Assembly: GCA_035559435.1 (NCBI GenBank)
Contig: DATMBC010000020.1
Coordinates: forward strand, 1-40,046
Direction of reading: 5' to 3'
Length of the DNA stretch: 40,046 nt
Source: a bacterium
GTDB taxonomy: Bacteria > Zixibacteria > MSB-5A5 > WJJR01
Positions 39,100-40,046 of the stretch are shown here, piece after piece. The notes under the pieces were generated by a model that made no database searches, was not told the origin of the DNA, and was given only the letters and a program-made list of their open reading frames with translations. Within the stretch, counting starts at the first letter, position 1. The number at the start of each line of letters is the position of its first letter. The position numbers and the translations under genes were made by a program.

Positions 39100-39449
39100 T
39101 GTTCGTCTCCCGGATAGAGAACCTGCGCGGCGGTGAGCACGGTGTCGGCGGTCAGCCAGTCGGAGACGGTCGCCGGCACACCGAGCGCCAGCGACAGGTC
39201 ATCGGCGGCGATCGTCTCTTCGGCCGAGCCGGTGTAGCGGGTGACGCCAAAGAGGACCAGCGCGCCGGCTACTCCGAGGGCGAGCACCGGACGGCGCCAG
39301 CGCGACAGTTCCCACCAAACCGACCCGCGCAGGCGGCGACGCTCCAGTTCCGGCGCGGCGGCGGCGCGCAAACGCGCCATCCGTTGCTCGAATGCCGCAC
39401 GGTCGGCCGTGGGGTCCAATGGGGAAAAATCGATCGGGTCATCCGTCAT
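39096..39449 (-). CDS. Probable anti-sigma factor, single-pass membrane protein
   Basis: A 117-residue protein with a cytoplasmic N-terminus (about 1-50), one membrane helix (PVLALGVAGALVLFGVTRY, about 53-71) and a short outer domain. Its place directly after an ECF sigma gene, with four-base overlaps on both sides, is the main evidence for an anti-sigma role. The classical zinc-binding HxxxCxxC motif is absent, and there are no cysteines, so it would be a non-zinc type. No sequence family is recognised with confidence. Confidence 0.6.
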   Translation of the reverse strand: MTDDPIDFSPLDPTADRAAFEQRMARLRAAAAPELERRRLRGSVWWELSRWRRPVLALGVAGALVLFGVTRYTGSAEETIAADDLSLALGVPATVSDWLTADTVLTAAQVLYPGDEQ

Positions 39450-40027
39450 GAGAGATTCTCCTGTGCTTTCACGTCGTCAAGCAACGCCCGCAGGGCGCGT
39501 CGCGCGGTAAACAGCAACTGCCGCGACATCACTTCGCTGGTGCCGATCATCCGGCTGATTGCGCGATGATTCCAGCCGTCGAGATCATGCAGGACCACCA
39601 CTTCGCGCTCGCGCGGCGACAAAGTGGCCAGCGCGCGTTCCAGGCGCCCGGCCAGTTCGCGCCGTTCGAGATTCCGGTCGGGGGTGCGCTCATCGGCGCC
39701 GCTGTCATCCTCCAGCGGATCGGCGCGCCGCACACGCGCATGATCGAGCGCGTTGAGCGCATGATTGCGAACGATCTCCGACAGCCACGGCCCGAACCGG
39801 TCGGGCGCGCGGCAGCTGTCGAGCTTTTCCAGCGCCTTGATGATCGCATCCTGACAGACATCCTCGGCATCGGCGCGCGACCCGCAGATGGCCAGCGCCA
39901 CGGCAAACGCGGTGCGATAGTGCCGCCGCACCAATTGCTCAAAGGCGGCGGCGTTGCCCGCGCGCGATTGCGCCACCAACGCGGCGTCGTTGTCCGGCTC
40001 AGGGGTCTGCGCCATCACTCCATGCAA
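39446..40027 (-). CDS. ECF-type RNA polymerase sigma factor
   Basis: A 193-residue sigma factor. Region 2 is clear (AALVAQSRAGNAAAFEQLV, DAEDVCQDAIIKALEKLD, WLSEIVRNHALNALD), as is region 4 (LATLSPREREVVVLHDLDGW, then a helix-turn-helix ending SRQLLFTARRALR). The recognition helix has SEVMSRQ instead of the more usual EGTVKSR. Two ATGs, at 40027 and 40015, are possible and neither has a well-placed ribosome site. It overlaps the anti-sigma gene by four bases and would direct transcription of an envelope-stress regulon; its promoter lies beyond the window edge. Confidence 0.93.
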   Translation of the reverse strand: MHGVMAQTPEPDNDAALVAQSRAGNAAAFEQLVRRHYRTAFAVALAICGSRADAEDVCQDAIIKALEKLDSCRAPDRFGPWLSEIVRNHALNALDHARVRRADPLEDDSGADERTPDRNLERRELAGRLERALATLSPREREVVVLHDLDGWNHRAISRMIGTSEVMSRQLLFTARRALRALLDDVKAQENLS

Positions 40028-40046
40028 GATGACAGCGAAACGGCGG

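Overview
The window is GC-rich, and all genes except a divergent block at about 22.0-35.0 kb are on the minus strand. Signal-peptide beta-barrel proteins, a lipoprotein and a Spy/CpxP-like protein indicate a double-membraned bacterium. A Bacteroidota/FCB-like candidate lineage such as Zixibacteria is my guess from gene style; nothing here proves it. Several promoters of the ordinary TTGACA-N17-TATAAT type can be read directly.

Layout. 0-2.7 kb: the start of yebC and three outer-membrane barrel genes with good terminators. 2.7-6.8 kb: an EF-G-like GTPase, a WYL regulator and a lone electron-transfer flavoprotein beta subunit. 6.8-7.3 kb: a 165-bp tandem repeat. 7.3-20.2 kb: a long co-directional run centred on fatty-acid and phospholipid synthesis (yceD-rpmF-plsX-fabH-fabD-fabG-acpP-fabF-rnc). 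It is preceded by asparaginase, a tryptophanase-family lyase, a lipoprotein, a DUF554 membrane protein, trmB and hemH. 20.3-21.7 kb: a class III aminotransferase. 22.0-22.8 kb: an endonuclease V homologue that has lost most catalytic residues. 23.0-25.8 kb: a membrane GAF/coiled-coil/pseudo-receiver protein.

26.7-34.9 kb is the most striking region. A promoter leads into a helix-turn-helix/PTS-EIIA fusion regulator followed, with overlapping or nearly overlapping genes, by hyfB-hyfC-hyfE-hyfF-hyfG and a fused hyfH-hyfI. The large subunit lacks all four nickel-binding cysteines, while the small subunit and ferredoxin domain keep their iron-sulfur cysteines. This makes it an energy-converting-hydrogenase-related (Ehr) complex, not a hydrogenase. 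It is probably a membrane ion pump or redox module with an unknown electron partner, under an unusual phosphotransfer-type regulator.

35.0-40.0 kb: a fused E1 alpha-beta 2-oxoacid dehydrogenase, a 37-residue membrane protein, a TGS-domain GTPase with an altered G4 motif, and an ECF sigma/anti-sigma/Spy-like operon at the right edge.
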